NCBI RefSeq assembly: GCF_016793595.1
Contig: NZ_JAEULY010000027.1
Coordinates: forward strand, 1 to 64,000
From: Phreatobacter sp.
GTDB taxonomy: Bacteria; Pseudomonadota; Alphaproteobacteria; Rhizobiales; Phreatobacteraceae
Direction of reading: 5' to 3'
DNA: 64,000 nt
In this document: piece by piece, positions 7,741 to 16,856 of the stretch
Layout of the letters: every line of letters begins with the position of its first letter
Position numbering within the stretch: position 1 is the first letter of the stretch
Made by a program: the position numbers and the translations under genes
The notes under the pieces: generated by a model
Databases searched by the model: none
Told to the model about the DNA's origin: nothing
The model's input: only the letters and a program-made list of their open reading frames with translations

Positions 7741-10700
7741 GCATCCGCTCCCCTGCGGCATCGAGGAAGACGGGATCGACGATCTTCACCGGCACGATCG
7801 CTCCAACGATCGGCGCCGCCGCCACGACCATGCGCCCGCCTTCGGTCGCGCTCGGCTTCATCAGCGCTAGCGCGATGGACTTGCGCAGTGTCGGGCTCCA
7901 GGTCGCCGAGGTGACATGGCCGAGGATCGGCATGGGTGCCGGCGCATTCGGATCGTGGACGAGATTGGCCCCGGCCGGGATCGGTGTGACCCCGTCGGCA
8001 GGCTCCAGCCCAACCAGCCGGAGCCGGTCCGGATCGTTGAGGCCCGCGCGGCCGAGCATCGCCTTGCCGACGAAGTGCTTCTTCGCCGAGACCATGCGCC
8101 CGAGCCCCAGATCGGCCGGGGTCGTGCGGCCGTCGAGTTCCGCTCCTGCGACATGGCCTTTCTCGATGCGCATCGCACCCATGGCCTCCAGCCCGTAGGG
8201 CATGGCCCCGGCCGCGACCAGCGCTTCCCAGACGCCCAGCGCGCCGCGCCAGGGCGCCGCGACCTCATAGGCCATCTCGCCGGAATAGCTGACGCGGAAC
8301 AGTCGCACCGGCACGCCGGCAACAAGGGCCTCGGTAGTGCCGAGGTGGGGCAGCACGTCGTTGCCGAGCGCCCTGCCCGCGATCTTCTCGAGCACCGCCC
8401 TCGCCCGCGGCCCCGCCACCGCGATCTGGCCGAACTGATCGGTGATGGAGGCCACCTGCACCTTCATGTCCGGCCAGGCCGTCGCCAGCAGGTATTCCAT
8501 GTGCATCAGCACCTTGGCCGCATTGGCCGTGGTCGTCGTCACGTAGAAGCGGTTCTCGGCGATGCGCGTCACGGTGCCGTCGTCCATGACGAAACCGTCA
8601 TCGCGCAGCATCAACCCGTAGCGCGCCTTGCCGACGGCGAGCGACGCCATCGGGTTGCAGTAGAGCCGGTCGAGGAAGGCCTGGGCATCCGGGCCCTGCA
8701 CGTCGATCTTGCCGAGCGTCGAGACGTCGCAGATTCCGACGCCGGCCCGCACGATCAGCGTCTCGCGGATCCAGGCCTCCCGGTAGGTCTCGCCGGCGCG
8801 GATATAGGTCTTCGGGCGGTCCCACAGGCCGGAGGCGGTCATCACCGCCCCGTTGGCGCGATGCCAGGCGTCCATCGGCGTCCGCCGCTTCGGGGCATGG
8901 TGCTGGCCGACCTCCGCGCCGGCCAGCGCGCCGAGCGTCACGGGCGTATAGGGCGGCCGGAACGTTGTGGTGCCAACCTCGGGGATCGGCGCGCCGCGCG
9001 CTTCCGCGACGATGGCGAGGCCGTTGATGTTCGAGGTCTTACCCTGGTCGGTGCCCATGCCGAGCGTCGTGTAGCGCTTGACGTGCTCGATGGACCGGTA
9101 GTTCTCGCGCACGGCAAGGCCGAGATCGGAAGCGGTCACGTCGTTCTGGAAGTCGACGAAGCGCTTGGCCTTCACCCCCTCCGGCAGGGCGACCGCCCAG
9201 AGCGGTTCGGACGGCGATGCCGGCGCTTCGTCGGCGACCTGCCAGTCGGGCAGCGCCCTGCGCGCGAAACCGGCGGCTTCCGCCGCAGCGGCGCCGGCTT
9301 CAGCGCCCTCGCGGATCAGGCCATCGAGCGCGAAGACACCGTTGCCGGCCCCGGCGGACCGCGCGGCCTGACCGATCCGGCCCGGCACGAAGGCTGATAT
9401 CTCGTCGCGCCAGACCAGCTTGCCGCCGGCCTGCGAATGGAGGTGTACGGCCGGTGAGAATCCGCCGGACATGGCGATGAGGTCGCAGGCGACGATCCGC
9501 GCCCGCCCGCCCGCGAGCGGCGCGACGGCCGCCCCCTGCACGCGACCGCGCCCGGTCGCCTGTGTCACCACATGGCCGGCGAGAACCTCGATTCCCGCGC
9601 CGCGCGCCCAGTCCGCGACGATGCCCGGAGCCGGCCGCGCGTCTGCGACCAGCACGACATCGATGCCCTTCGCCTTCAGGTCGATGGCGGTGCGGTAGCC
9701 GTCGTCGTTGGTGGTGAAGACCAGCACGTGCCGTCCGGCCGCGACCGCATATTCATTGGCGTAGCGGCGCGCGGCCGAGGCCAGCATCACCCCTGGCAGG
9801 TCGTTGTCGGCGAAGACCAGCGGCCGCTCGATGGCCCCTTGAGCCAGCACCACCTGCCTTGCCTTCACCTGCCAGCGGCGCTGACGCGGCAGATCGGCCG
9901 GCGCGGCCGGACCGAGATGGTCGGTGACGCGTTCGAGCAGCGCCACCGTGCCATGGTCGTAGAAGCCGAACGCGGTCGTGCGCGTCAGCACCCGGACATT
10001 GGGCCGCGACGACAGGTCGGCCGCGACGCGCGACGCGAAATCCGGCGCGGCCATACCATCGATCTCGTAGGTCTCGAAACGCAACTGGCCGCCGAGCTGC
10101 GGCCGCTCGTCGACGAGGAGCACGTCCGCTCCGGCATCGGCCGCCGCCAGCGCCGCCGCAAGGCCCGCCGGGCCGCCGCCGACCACGATCACGTCGCAAT
10201 GCGCGGTGCGGTGCTCGTAGCTGTCGGGGTCGGCATGGGGCACGCCCCGGCCCATGCCGGCCGCATGGCGGATGCCCTTCTCATAGACCATCCAGGCGCG
10301 GTTCTGCCCGACGAACCCCGGCCCGATGAAGGTCTTGTAGTAGAAGCCGGAGGGCAGGAAGCGCGAGACCAGCGAGTTCACCGCGCCGAGGTCGATGTTC
10401 AGCGAGGGGAACCGGTTCTGGCTCTCCGCGACCAGTCCCTCGTGGAGCTCGGCCATGGTCGCGCGGCTGTTCGGGTCGGCGCGATCGCCCTCCCCGATCC
10501 GCACGATGGCATTGGGTTCTTCCGCCCCCGCCGACAGGATGCCGCGCGGGCGGTGATATTTGAACGAGCGTCCGACGAGATGAACGCCGTTGGCCAGCAG
10601 CGCCGAAGCGAGCGTGTCGCCCGCATAGCCGGCAAGACGCTTGCCGTCGAACGTGAAGGCCAGCGCTTGCTCGCGGTCCACCGCGCCGCCCGATGCCAGC

Positions 10701-10768
10701 CGCCCCGGCTGCGGCATCTGCGCGGCGGCCAATGGCGGCCCCGGGTCGCGGCTGCGCAGGAAGCTCAT
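7733..10768 (-). CDS. soxA: Sarcosine oxidase alpha subunit
   Basis: The 1011-residue protein has the full alpha-subunit architecture. An N-terminal Fer2-like domain (about 20-110) without cysteines contains FKYHRPRGILSAGAEEPNA. A Rossmann NAD/FAD domain follows, with VIVVGGGPAGLAAALAAADAGADVLLVDE. The C-terminal half is an aminomethyltransferase (GcvT-like) folate domain, with TLGMGTDQGKTSN and GVGICDVSTLGKIDVQGPDA. The subunit binds NAD+ and transfers the methylene group to tetrahydrofolate. The start overlaps the soxD stop as ATGA, supporting coupled translation. Length and motifs are typical. Confidence 0.95.
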   Translation of the reverse strand: MSFLRSRDPGPPLAAAQMPQPGRLASGGAVDREQALAFTFDGKRLAGYAGDTLASALLANGVHLVGRSFKYHRPRGILSAGAEEPNAIVRIGEGDRADPNSRATMAELHEGLVAESQNRFPSLNIDLGAVNSLVSRFLPSGFYYKTFIGPGFVGQNRAWMVYEKGIRHAAGMGRGVPHADPDSYEHRTAHCDVIVVGGGPAGLAAALAAADAGADVLLVDERPQLGGQLRFETYEIDGMAAPDFASRVAADLSSRPNVRVLTRTTAFGFYDHGTVALLERVTDHLGPAAPADLPRQRRWQVKARQVVLAQGAIERPLVFADNDLPGVMLASAARRYANEYAVAAGRHVLVFTTNDDGYRTAIDLKAKGIDVVLVADARPAPGIVADWARGAGIEVLAGHVVTQATGRGRVQGAAVAPLAGGRARIVACDLIAMSGGFSPAVHLHSQAGGKLVWRDEISAFVPGRIGQAARSAGAGNGVFALDGLIREGAEAGAAAAEAAGFARRALPDWQVADEAPASPSEPLWAVALPEGVKAKRFVDFQNDVTASDLGLAVRENYRSIEHVKRYTTLGMGTDQGKTSNINGLAIVAEARGAPIPEVGTTTFRPPYTPVTLGALAGAEVGQHHAPKRRTPMDAWHRANGAVMTASGLWDRPKTYIRAGETYREAWIRETLIVRAGVGICDVSTLGKIDVQGPDAQAFLDRLYCNPMASLAVGKARYGLMLRDDGFVMDDGTVTRIAENRFYVTTTTANAAKVLMHMEYLLATAWPDMKVQVASITDQFGQIAVAGPRARAVLEKIAGRALGNDVLPHLGTTEALVAGVPVRLFRVSYSGEMAYEVAAPWRGALGVWEALVAAGAMPYGLEAMGAMRIEKGHVAGAELDGRTTPADLGLGRMVSAKKHFVGKAMLGRAGLNDPDRLRLVGLEPADGVTPIPAGANLVHDPNAPAPMPILGHVTSATWSPTLRKSIALALMKPSATEGGRMVVAAAPIVGAIVPVKIVDPVFLDAAGERMHG

Positions 10769-11043
10769 GACGACGCTCCCGGCAACCGTGTCGGCGGCAA
10801 GGGCCGCGTCCCGCTTACCGCGTGGGTGACGAGGTCGCGCTCGACCAGCGCAAACCCGCGGCATCCCAGCGTGTGCTGCCAGATCTCGGCCAGCGGGCCG
10901 CGCCTGTTGTCGCGCAGATAGACGTAGTCGTACCAGGCCGCCGCGCTCGCATCGTCGGCCGGGCGCATGCGCTCGCCGTCGCCGATGAAGGTGAACTCGG
11001 TATGGGTCCGTTCGCCGCAATGGGGACAGCGGATGGTCAGCAT
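10765..11043 (-). CDS. soxD: Sarcosine oxidase delta subunit
   Basis: The 92-residue protein is the zinc-binding delta subunit. It carries CPHCGER at residues 6-12 and a later HTLGCRGF, which together supply the metal ligands, plus the diagnostic WYDYVYLRDNRRG. It stabilises the alpha-beta assembly rather than catalysing. It lies between soxB (11 bases upstream) and soxA (4-base overlap). Confidence 0.95.
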   Translation of the reverse strand: MLTIRCPHCGERTHTEFTFIGDGERMRPADDASAAAWYDYVYLRDNRRGPLAEIWQHTLGCRGFALVERDLVTHAVSGTRPLPPTRLPGASS

Positions 11044-11054
11044 GGTTCCGCTCC

Positions 11055-12308
11055 CTAGTGCGCCTGCGGCGTCGGGCCGGCGCCCTTGTCGTCGATGGCA
11101 TAGCCGCGCTCGAACCGGTCAAGCCGGAACTCCGCGTTCATCGGATGCGGCTCGTCGCGCGCGATGGTGTGGGCGAAGACGAAGCCCGAACCCGGCGTCG
11201 CCTTGAAGCCGCCATAGCACCAGCCGCCATTGAGGTAGAGGCCGGATATCGGCGTCTTGGAGATGATCGGCGAGCCGTCCATCGACATGTCCATGATGCC
11301 GCCCCAGTGGCGCAGCATGCGCAGCCGCGACAGCGCCGGGAACATTTGCAGGCCACAGGACATGGCCTCCTCGATGATCGGCAGGTTTCCGCGCTGGGCG
11401 TAGGACGGATAGAAGTCGAGGTCGCCGCCCATCACCATCTCGCCCTTGTCGGACTGGCTGACATAGAAGTGCCCGGCGCCGAAGGTGACCACCGTGTCGA
11501 TGAACGGCTTGATCGGCTCGGATACGAAGGCCTGCAGGAGATGGCTCTCGATCGGCAGCTTGAGGCCCGCCAGGGCCGCGACGTGGCTGGTATGGCCCGC
11601 CACCGCGATGCCGACCTTCTTCGCCCGGATCGTGCCGCGGCTGGTCTGGACGCCCTTCACCGCCCCGCCATCGATGACGAAGCCGGTGACCTCGCAGTTC
11701 TGGACGATATCGACGCCGCGCCGCGAGGCCGCGCGCGCATAGCCCCAGGCGACCGCGTCGTGCCGCGCCGTGCCGCCGCGCCGCTGCAACAGGCCGCCGA
11801 CAACCGGGAACCGGGCATTTTCCGACACGTCGAGGTGCGGCACGAAGGCCGCCACCTGCTCCTTCGTCAGCCATTCGGAATCGATGCCGTTGAGGCGCAT
11901 GGCGTTGCCCCGCCGCATATGGGCATCGCGCTGCGCATCCGAATGCGCCAGATTCAGCACGCCGCGCTGGGAGAACATGACGTTATAGTTGAGGTCGGCG
12001 GACAGCCCTTCCCACAGCTTCAGCGACAGCTCGTAGAAATGGGCATTGGCCTCCAGCAGGTAATTCGAGCGCACGATGGTCGTGTTCCGCCCGGTATTGC
12101 CGCCGCCGATATAGCCCTTCTCCAGCACCGCCACGCGGCCGATGCCGTGTTCCTTCGCGAGGTAGTAGGCGGTCGCCAGCCCGTGGCCGCCGCCGCCGAC
12201 GATCACCACGTCGTAGGCCGGCTGCGGTTCGGCGTCGCGCCAGGCCTCTTCCCATCCGGAATGGTCCCGCAGGCCCTCGCGAAACAGCCTGAATGCGGAA
12301 TAGGTCAT
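11055..12308 (-). CDS. soxB: Sarcosine oxidase beta subunit
   Basis: The 417-residue flavoprotein carries the sarcosine dehydrogenation site. The FAD-binding VVIVGGGGHGLATAYYLA lies at 34-51. His183 in TARHDAVAWG is at the position of the histidine that binds FMN covalently in this family. GGWCYGGFKATPGSG near the C-terminus is the usual substrate/flavin loop. The DAO-fold beta subunit is normally about 405 residues, so it is complete. It is the first gene of the sox operon; the promoter must lie in 12309-12445, where GC-rich hairpins also occur. Confidence 0.95.
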   Translation of the reverse strand: MTYSAFRLFREGLRDHSGWEEAWRDAEPQPAYDVVIVGGGGHGLATAYYLAKEHGIGRVAVLEKGYIGGGNTGRNTTIVRSNYLLEANAHFYELSLKLWEGLSADLNYNVMFSQRGVLNLAHSDAQRDAHMRRGNAMRLNGIDSEWLTKEQVAAFVPHLDVSENARFPVVGGLLQRRGGTARHDAVAWGYARAASRRGVDIVQNCEVTGFVIDGGAVKGVQTSRGTIRAKKVGIAVAGHTSHVAALAGLKLPIESHLLQAFVSEPIKPFIDTVVTFGAGHFYVSQSDKGEMVMGGDLDFYPSYAQRGNLPIIEEAMSCGLQMFPALSRLRMLRHWGGIMDMSMDGSPIISKTPISGLYLNGGWCYGGFKATPGSGFVFAHTIARDEPHPMNAEFRLDRFERGYAIDDKGAGPTPQAH

Positions 12309-12336
12309 GGGTCCGTCGTCATGGGTGAGCAGCTGC

Positions 12337-12429
12337 GCCGGCCGCGAACGGCCGGCCGCCGCACATCAGCAGGTTCGCGCGCCGATGGGAAGTGTCGGGA
12401 GCCGCCGGGCGGGCATGCCGGCCGGCGGC
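12337..12429 (-). terminator. Two GC-rich hairpins between TRAP binding protein and soxB
   Basis: GCCGGCCG and CGGCCGGC (12337-12356) form an 8-base-pair stem with a loop that reads TTCG on the minus strand. GCCGCCGG (12401-12408) pairs with CCGGCGGC (12422-12429). They follow the TRAP binding-protein gene in the direction of transcription and precede soxB. No T-run follows, so they may be transcript 3' ends, RNA-stability elements or a soxB leader structure rather than classical intrinsic terminators. Confidence 0.35.
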
Positions 12430-12445
12430 CCGGGCAGCGATGCCC

Positions 12446-13534
12446 TTACGCCTTCACCCAGCTGGGCGCGGCGAAACGGAACTGGTCCAGCGTGTTCTCC
12501 GCGATGCGGAACCAGAGGTTCGACTCGTCGGTGAACTTCTTCCAACTTTCATAGACCTTCTTGAACTCGTCGTTCTTGGAGGCGATGTCGTCGAGCGTCT
12601 CGATCGTCGCCTTGTAGCAGGCTTCGAGCACCGGCCGCGGAAAGGCGCGCAGCTGGGCGCCGGCAGCAACCAGCCGGCGCAGGGCCTCCGGGTTCTTGGC
12701 ATCGTAATGCGCCATCATCTGCACGCATTGCTCGCTGGCCGCCGCCTCGTAGGCCGCCTTGAAGGCCGGCGGCAGCTCCGCCCATTTCCCTGTATTGACG
12801 AAGGTCGAGATCTCTCCGGAGCCCTCCCACCAGCCGGGCGTGTAGTAGTAGCGGGCGACCTTCACGAAACCGAGTTTCTCGTCGTCATAGGGACCGACCC
12901 ACTCGGCCGCATCGATCGTGCCGCGCTCCAGCGAGGTATAGATATCGCCCGCCGCGATCTGCTGGGGCACGACGCCGAGCTTCGACAGGACCGTGCCGCC
13001 GACGCCGCCGATGCGGAATTTCAGGCCCCTGAGGTCGTCGAGCGAATTCACTTCCTTGCGGAACCAGCCGCCCATCTGCACGCCGACATTGCCGCACGGC
13101 ATGGCGACGATGTTGTACTTGGCGAAAATGTCGCGCATCAGTTCGCGCCCGCCGCCCGCGAACATCCACGCCTGCTGCTGGCGCGTGTTGAGCCCGAACG
13201 GCATGCCACCCTGGAAGCCGATCGCGGGGTTACGGCCGAAGAAATAGGTCGAGAGCGTGTGGCTGCACTCGACCGTTCCGTTCTGGGTGGCGTCGAACAC
13301 GCCGAGCGCGGGCACGATCTCGCCGGCCGCGAACACCTGAATCTGGAATTTCCCGTCGGTGACCTGACTGATCCGCTCTGCCATGGCGACGGCGGAGCCT
13401 TGCAGCGTGTCGAGGCTCTTCGGCCAGCTCGTCACCATGCGCCAGCGCACGGTGGGTGTCTGGGCAAGGGCCGGTGCCGCGATGGCGGCGGCAGCCGCCC
13501 CAGCCGTTCCGGCAATGAAATGGCGTCGTTTCAT
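12446..13534 (-). CDS. TRAP transporter substrate-binding protein (DctP family, Tat-exported)
   Basis: The 362-residue protein opens with a twin-arginine-type signal (MKRRHFIAGTAG and an Ala-rich core, cleavage near APALAQ). The DctP fold follows. VRWRMVTSWPKSLDTLQGSA, LRGLKFRIGGVGGTVLSKLG and DAAEWVGPYDDEKLGF are hallmarks of the TakP/DctP subgroup that binds 2-oxo or hydroxy acids such as pyruvate or lactate. Arg in KFRIGG is the expected carboxylate ligand. GGGAG lies before the ATG. No DctQ or DctM membrane gene occurs in the window, so it is an orphan whose partners must be elsewhere. It lies 88 bases downstream of the SABATH-type methyltransferase, with possible co-transcription. Confidence 0.9.
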   Translation of the reverse strand: MKRRHFIAGTAGAAAAAIAAPALAQTPTVRWRMVTSWPKSLDTLQGSAVAMAERISQVTDGKFQIQVFAAGEIVPALGVFDATQNGTVECSHTLSTYFFGRNPAIGFQGGMPFGLNTRQQQAWMFAGGGRELMRDIFAKYNIVAMPCGNVGVQMGGWFRKEVNSLDDLRGLKFRIGGVGGTVLSKLGVVPQQIAAGDIYTSLERGTIDAAEWVGPYDDEKLGFVKVARYYYTPGWWEGSGEISTFVNTGKWAELPPAFKAAYEAAASEQCVQMMAHYDAKNPEALRRLVAAGAQLRAFPRPVLEACYKATIETLDDIASKNDEFKKVYESWKKFTDESNLWFRIAENTLDQFRFAAPSWVKA

Positions 13535-13622
13535 GCGAGTTCTCCCGTCTGTCTCGCGTCGGTGGCACGTTTTCGCGCCTTCCTCGACGTTCCCCCGAAG
13601 ACCTAAGCGACCTCTGATATCG

Positions 13623-14741
13623 TTAGCGCCCGCCGCTTCTGGTCATCACCATGAAGCAGTGGACGTAGTCCATCGCGTGCCCCTCCGGGCTCTTCGCGAC
13701 CTCGGCCTCGTATGCCCCGTAAAAGGCGTCGACGATCGAGGCGCGCTCCTGCGGGCTGCGCTTCGGATCGAGCGCGCCGGCAAAGACCGTCTCTGACCAC
13801 GAGCGAAGCGTCGGCACATAGGCGCGCGCGAAGGCGGCGGCGTCGCCATGCTTCCTGAAATCCGCCGCGTAAGGGCATTTCGTGACGGCGGTCGAGATGT
13901 GGTCCAGCCTGAGGCCGGCCTTCGCCACCTTCGAGCCCTTGTCGCGGAACGGCGCGGCGAACTCGTCCGGGGTCTTGTAGAATTGCGGGAAGGTCGCGTT
14001 GGCATATTCCGCATCGGTGATGCGGCCCTTCTGCCGGAGCGCGCGCCAGTGGCGGGCGAACTCGTCGAACATGTTCACGCCGCCGGTATTGCCGAGATAG
14101 CGGCCCTTCTCGTCGGCGCAGAAATTGGCCAGCACCAGCTTGCCGCCGCGCGCAAGCTCCCGCACGCGATGCAACAGGATGGTCTCCCAGTCGGCCATGG
14201 CCTGCCTGCGGAACAGCGCCTGTTCCTCGGCGCTGGCGCCGACCGCCTGGACGTGGTCTGCGATCAGCCCCGGCCGCTTGCTCAGCCAGTGCATGGCGGT
14301 GGCGGAGAAGCCGAGATCGAGCGTGCCGTCCGGAACGATCTGCCGGTAGAAGCTGGTGCCCGAGCCGAAGATGTAGAGACCGGGCGTCTCCGCCAGCGGT
14401 TTCTTCGCCTGGTCGCCGAGCAGCCCCTGTGTGAGGCGGAACAGCGCCGAGAAATCGTTGTGCGGCAGATCGGTATAGGTCAGCGAAATCGGCCGGTCGG
14501 GCGCGGTCCCGCGGACGATCTTCGCGACGCGGCGCATCAGGTCGAGCGAGGTGCCGCCATCCGCCGCGCCGTAGTCGCAGACGGAAAAGGCCGTTTTCGC
14601 GGGCTTGATCACCATCCCGGCGAGCGCGTCGGCGACAAGCCCGCCGGCCTTGTCGATGACCGCCTTTGCTCCGACCGTGTTGGAGGAATAGTAGCCTGCG
14701 CCGCGCATGGAAATGACCTGAGCCGATGCCTTGGTCGCCAT
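13623..14741 (-). CDS. SABATH-type SAM-dependent carboxyl methyltransferase
   Basis: The 372-residue protein matches the plant-type SABATH family (salicylate, benzoate, theobromine, indole-acetate methyltransferases). These enzymes transfer a methyl group from SAM to a carboxylate or ring nitrogen. The ordered motifs are all present: GAGYYSSNTVGAK near 14-26 (active-site Tyr/Ser-Ser/Asn loop), SAM motif DYGAADGGTS (56-65), YTDLPHNDF (89-97), a later SGTSFYRQIVPDGTLDLGFS, then SATAMHWLS, and LANFCADEKGRYLGNTGGVN. Of two in-frame ATGs, 14741 is chosen because GGGAG is seven bases away. It has no obvious pathway partners; an orphan TRAP binding protein follows. Bacterial SABATH enzymes are little studied, so the acceptor is unknown. 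Confidence 0.85.
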   Translation of the reverse strand: MATKASAQVISMRGAGYYSSNTVGAKAVIDKAGGLVADALAGMVIKPAKTAFSVCDYGAADGGTSLDLMRRVAKIVRGTAPDRPISLTYTDLPHNDFSALFRLTQGLLGDQAKKPLAETPGLYIFGSGTSFYRQIVPDGTLDLGFSATAMHWLSKRPGLIADHVQAVGASAEEQALFRRQAMADWETILLHRVRELARGGKLVLANFCADEKGRYLGNTGGVNMFDEFARHWRALRQKGRITDAEYANATFPQFYKTPDEFAAPFRDKGSKVAKAGLRLDHISTAVTKCPYAADFRKHGDAAAFARAYVPTLRSWSETVFAGALDPKRSPQERASIVDAFYGAYEAEVAKSPEGHAMDYVHCFMVMTRSGGR

Positions 14742-14829
14742 GCGCATTCTCCCGAAAGCCCCGTGTCGGAGAACAGCCTACCCCGTGGCTGGGTGGACGC
14801 AACGGAAATCGATTGCGGTGAAGTCCGGA

Positions 14830-15207
14830 TCAGTCGTTGTCGCTGAGTCCGGCCCCCGCGCCGGCCTCGCGGGAGCGCGCCGTTGCCGCGACATAGGTGC
14901 GGGCGCCAAGCGCCTCCAGCGCCGCCAACCGCTGCGGCGCGATGTGGAAGCGGGTCCGCGCGCCGCCCTCGACCGACGCGAAGCGATCGAGCACGGCGAT
15001 CTCGGCGGCCGGCATGGTCGCCGCCGCGACCGCCGGCAGCAGGTCCAGCAGCAGGCCGTCCCAGTTCGCTCCCGCCGTCGCCATGGCGCGGGCGGCCTTG
15101 CCGATCTCCTCGGCGCCGCCCCATGACAGGCCCGCCCCGCGCGCGGCCTTGGCCGCGATGGCCTCCACCTCGTTCAGCGACAGGTCGATCACGGGGCCCT
15201 CGTTCAT
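14830..15207 (-). CDS. DUF3726 domain protein
   Basis: The 125-residue protein contains the DUF3726 N-terminal signature: IDLSLNEVEAIAAKAARGAGLSWGGAEEIGKAARAMA. No catalytic residues are known for this family and no membrane segment or signal is seen. It appears shorter than relatives I recall at around 200 residues, and the C-terminal tail is low-complexity Ala/Gly, so it may be reduced. It overlaps the end of the 550-residue unknown by four bases and closes the operon M19 peptidase-like, Ldh dehydrogenase, unknown, DUF3726. The conserved neighbourhood suggests a joint function. Confidence 0.7.
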   Translation of the reverse strand: MNEGPVIDLSLNEVEAIAAKAARGAGLSWGGAEEIGKAARAMATAGANWDGLLLDLLPAVAAATMPAAEIAVLDRFASVEGGARTRFHIAPQRLAALEALGARTYVAATARSREAGAGAGLSDND

Positions 15208-16856
15208 GACGCAGCCCGCATGGCTTCGGTCCGACAAATGTCCTCCGGGAACGGCGCATCGGCGAAAAGCGAGATGCGGAGCCAGCGGTCCGAGCGCGGA
15301 TCGAACCGGCTGGCGCCGAAGAAGGCCAGTTTGGCGCGCAGGAGGTCCACCGGCCGCATCGATGCGCCGATCAGGTTGTCGCGCACCTCCGCGTAGGGAT
15401 GGCCGGCCGCGATCTGGACGCGCCGCACGACGTGCCGCCATTCCGGCCGCGCCATGAGAAAGGCCGCGACTGTCATGTCCGTCGGCTCGTCGGCTAGCGC
15501 TGCCGCCAGCGCCGTGACGTCGCGCGCCACGGCCAGCGGCTGCTCCTTGCCCGCGCCCTCCTCGGCATGCCGCTCGCCGAGGCGCGGCTCGAGCTTCTCC
15601 TCCGAGACGTACCAGAAGCGCGCATCGGCCGCCGGCGAGGCGAAATCGAAGCGCTTCGCCCAGCCATAGTCGCGGTCGACGGCCTCGCGCAGCACGCCGC
15701 AGGCCATCGCCCCGTCGATGCGGAACACTGCGTCCTCGTCCGCATCCATGGCGTCGGCGAGGTCGTCCACCAGTGCGCCATGCGGTTCGAGGATCAGGGC
15801 GGCGACCGCCTCCTGCCCTTCCGGCGACAGTTTCGCCTCGTGCAACTGGTAGAGCGCGTTCCATGGACGGTCGCCGGTGCGCAGGATGCTGGCAGCGTCA
15901 CAGGCCACATACGCCAGCTCATCGGCGAGCCGTGCCACTCGCGGCGCCTGAACCGGATCCTCGGTCCGCCAGCGCCGGACGTTCTCGCGCATCGTCGCGA
16001 GCGCCGCCATGAAAGCAGCGATCTCTGCCTCGCTGGCTGCCCGCCGGGCCCGGACCCTTGCCACGGCCGTCTCTCGCGCGTGAAACCAGCGGTGCACCAG
16101 CAAGGGGTGCTTGACCAGAAACGGTGCCATGCCGAGCCCGGTGGAATTGCCGACGCCGAGGCTGCGCCGCATCGCCGGATCGAGCCTTGCCGCCTGCCCC
16201 CGCCCGCGCATGGCTGCGACATGCTCGGCGAGCATGATCGTGAACGAGCGGATCAGCCACACGCTCAGCATCTCGGCCCGGAACGGCCCGGAAAATTCCG
16301 GCCGTCCGGCGATCCGGTCGCGATCGGCAATGCCGAACTTGCCGTTGCCGTAGACCGCCGTGGTGCGCATGAGATAGCCGACGCTCTCGACGAGTTCCGC
16401 ATCCGGCTGCCGACCCTCGGCGAGCGTCTCCACGACATGCGCGAACAGGCGGACGCTCTTGTTGGCGCGCGACAGGATCAGGTCGCGCTCACTGTAGCGG
16501 CCCGCTTCCTGCCGGGGCGCATTCGCCCGCAACCGCGCGATCTCGCATGCGTCCGGCACGCCGTCATAAAGCACGTAGCTGGTGTCCCAGGCTTCCGCGA
16601 TCACCCGGTCGGTGCGCATCGCGTCGTCGAGCGGTGTCGAGAAGGCGACCAGCGAATAGGAATGGGCCGGCGCATCGACCTGCAGCACGGCATGACCGTA
16701 GCCGTCAGCATCGATCTCCCAGACCGGCACCGAATAGCGCCACCCCTCGCCTTCCACCCGCCTCAGCATGGCGCGCAGGAAGCTGATCCGGGTCGGATGC
16801 GATGCGCCGAGCCGGTCGAGCCGCATGACCTGATCGGGTGATCGCAGCTCCATCAT
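15204..16856 (-). CDS. Conserved protein of unknown function, 550 residues
   Basis: I do not recognise a domain. The sequence is soluble, rich in Arg and acidic residues, with no signal or membrane segment. Distinctive stretches are RISFLRAMLRRVEGEGW near the start, YGNGKFGIADRDRIAGRPEFSGPFRAEMLSVWLIRSF in the middle, and GVGNSTGLGMAPFLVKHP, which may form a ligand loop. It looks like a complete globular protein, not a relic. ATGA overlaps at both ends (with the Ldh gene before it and DUF3726 after it) imply fixed stoichiometry or a complex. I recall the trio with Ldh and DUF3726 from other alphaproteobacteria, but the role is not established. Confidence 0.7.
   Translation of the reverse strand: MMELRSPDQVMRLDRLGASHPTRISFLRAMLRRVEGEGWRYSVPVWEIDADGYGHAVLQVDAPAHSYSLVAFSTPLDDAMRTDRVIAEAWDTSYVLYDGVPDACEIARLRANAPRQEAGRYSERDLILSRANKSVRLFAHVVETLAEGRQPDAELVESVGYLMRTTAVYGNGKFGIADRDRIAGRPEFSGPFRAEMLSVWLIRSFTIMLAEHVAAMRGRGQAARLDPAMRRSLGVGNSTGLGMAPFLVKHPLLVHRWFHARETAVARVRARRAASEAEIAAFMAALATMRENVRRWRTEDPVQAPRVARLADELAYVACDAASILRTGDRPWNALYQLHEAKLSPEGQEAVAALILEPHGALVDDLADAMDADEDAVFRIDGAMACGVLREAVDRDYGWAKRFDFASPAADARFWYVSEEKLEPRLGERHAEEGAGKEQPLAVARDVTALAAALADEPTDMTVAAFLMARPEWRHVVRRVQIAAGHPYAEVRDNLIGASMRPVDLLRAKLAFFGASRFDPRSDRWLRISLFADAPFPEDICRTEAMRAAS

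Noticed and set aside
12309..12445. Glycine-type riboswitch before soxB
   Set aside because: Only simple GC-rich hairpins are visible; the conserved riboswitch core was not found.
11058..12554. Long open frame on the plus strand opposite soxB
   Set aside because: It is antisense to a clear soxB gene, has low-complexity Arg/His composition and no family features. High GC produces such frames widely; the same applies opposite the carboxylase (33676-35730), kdpB and the racemase.
13623..14741. Plant DNA contamination
   Set aside because: The frame has the same codon bias as its neighbours, a bacterial ribosome site, no introns and close bacterial genes on both sides.
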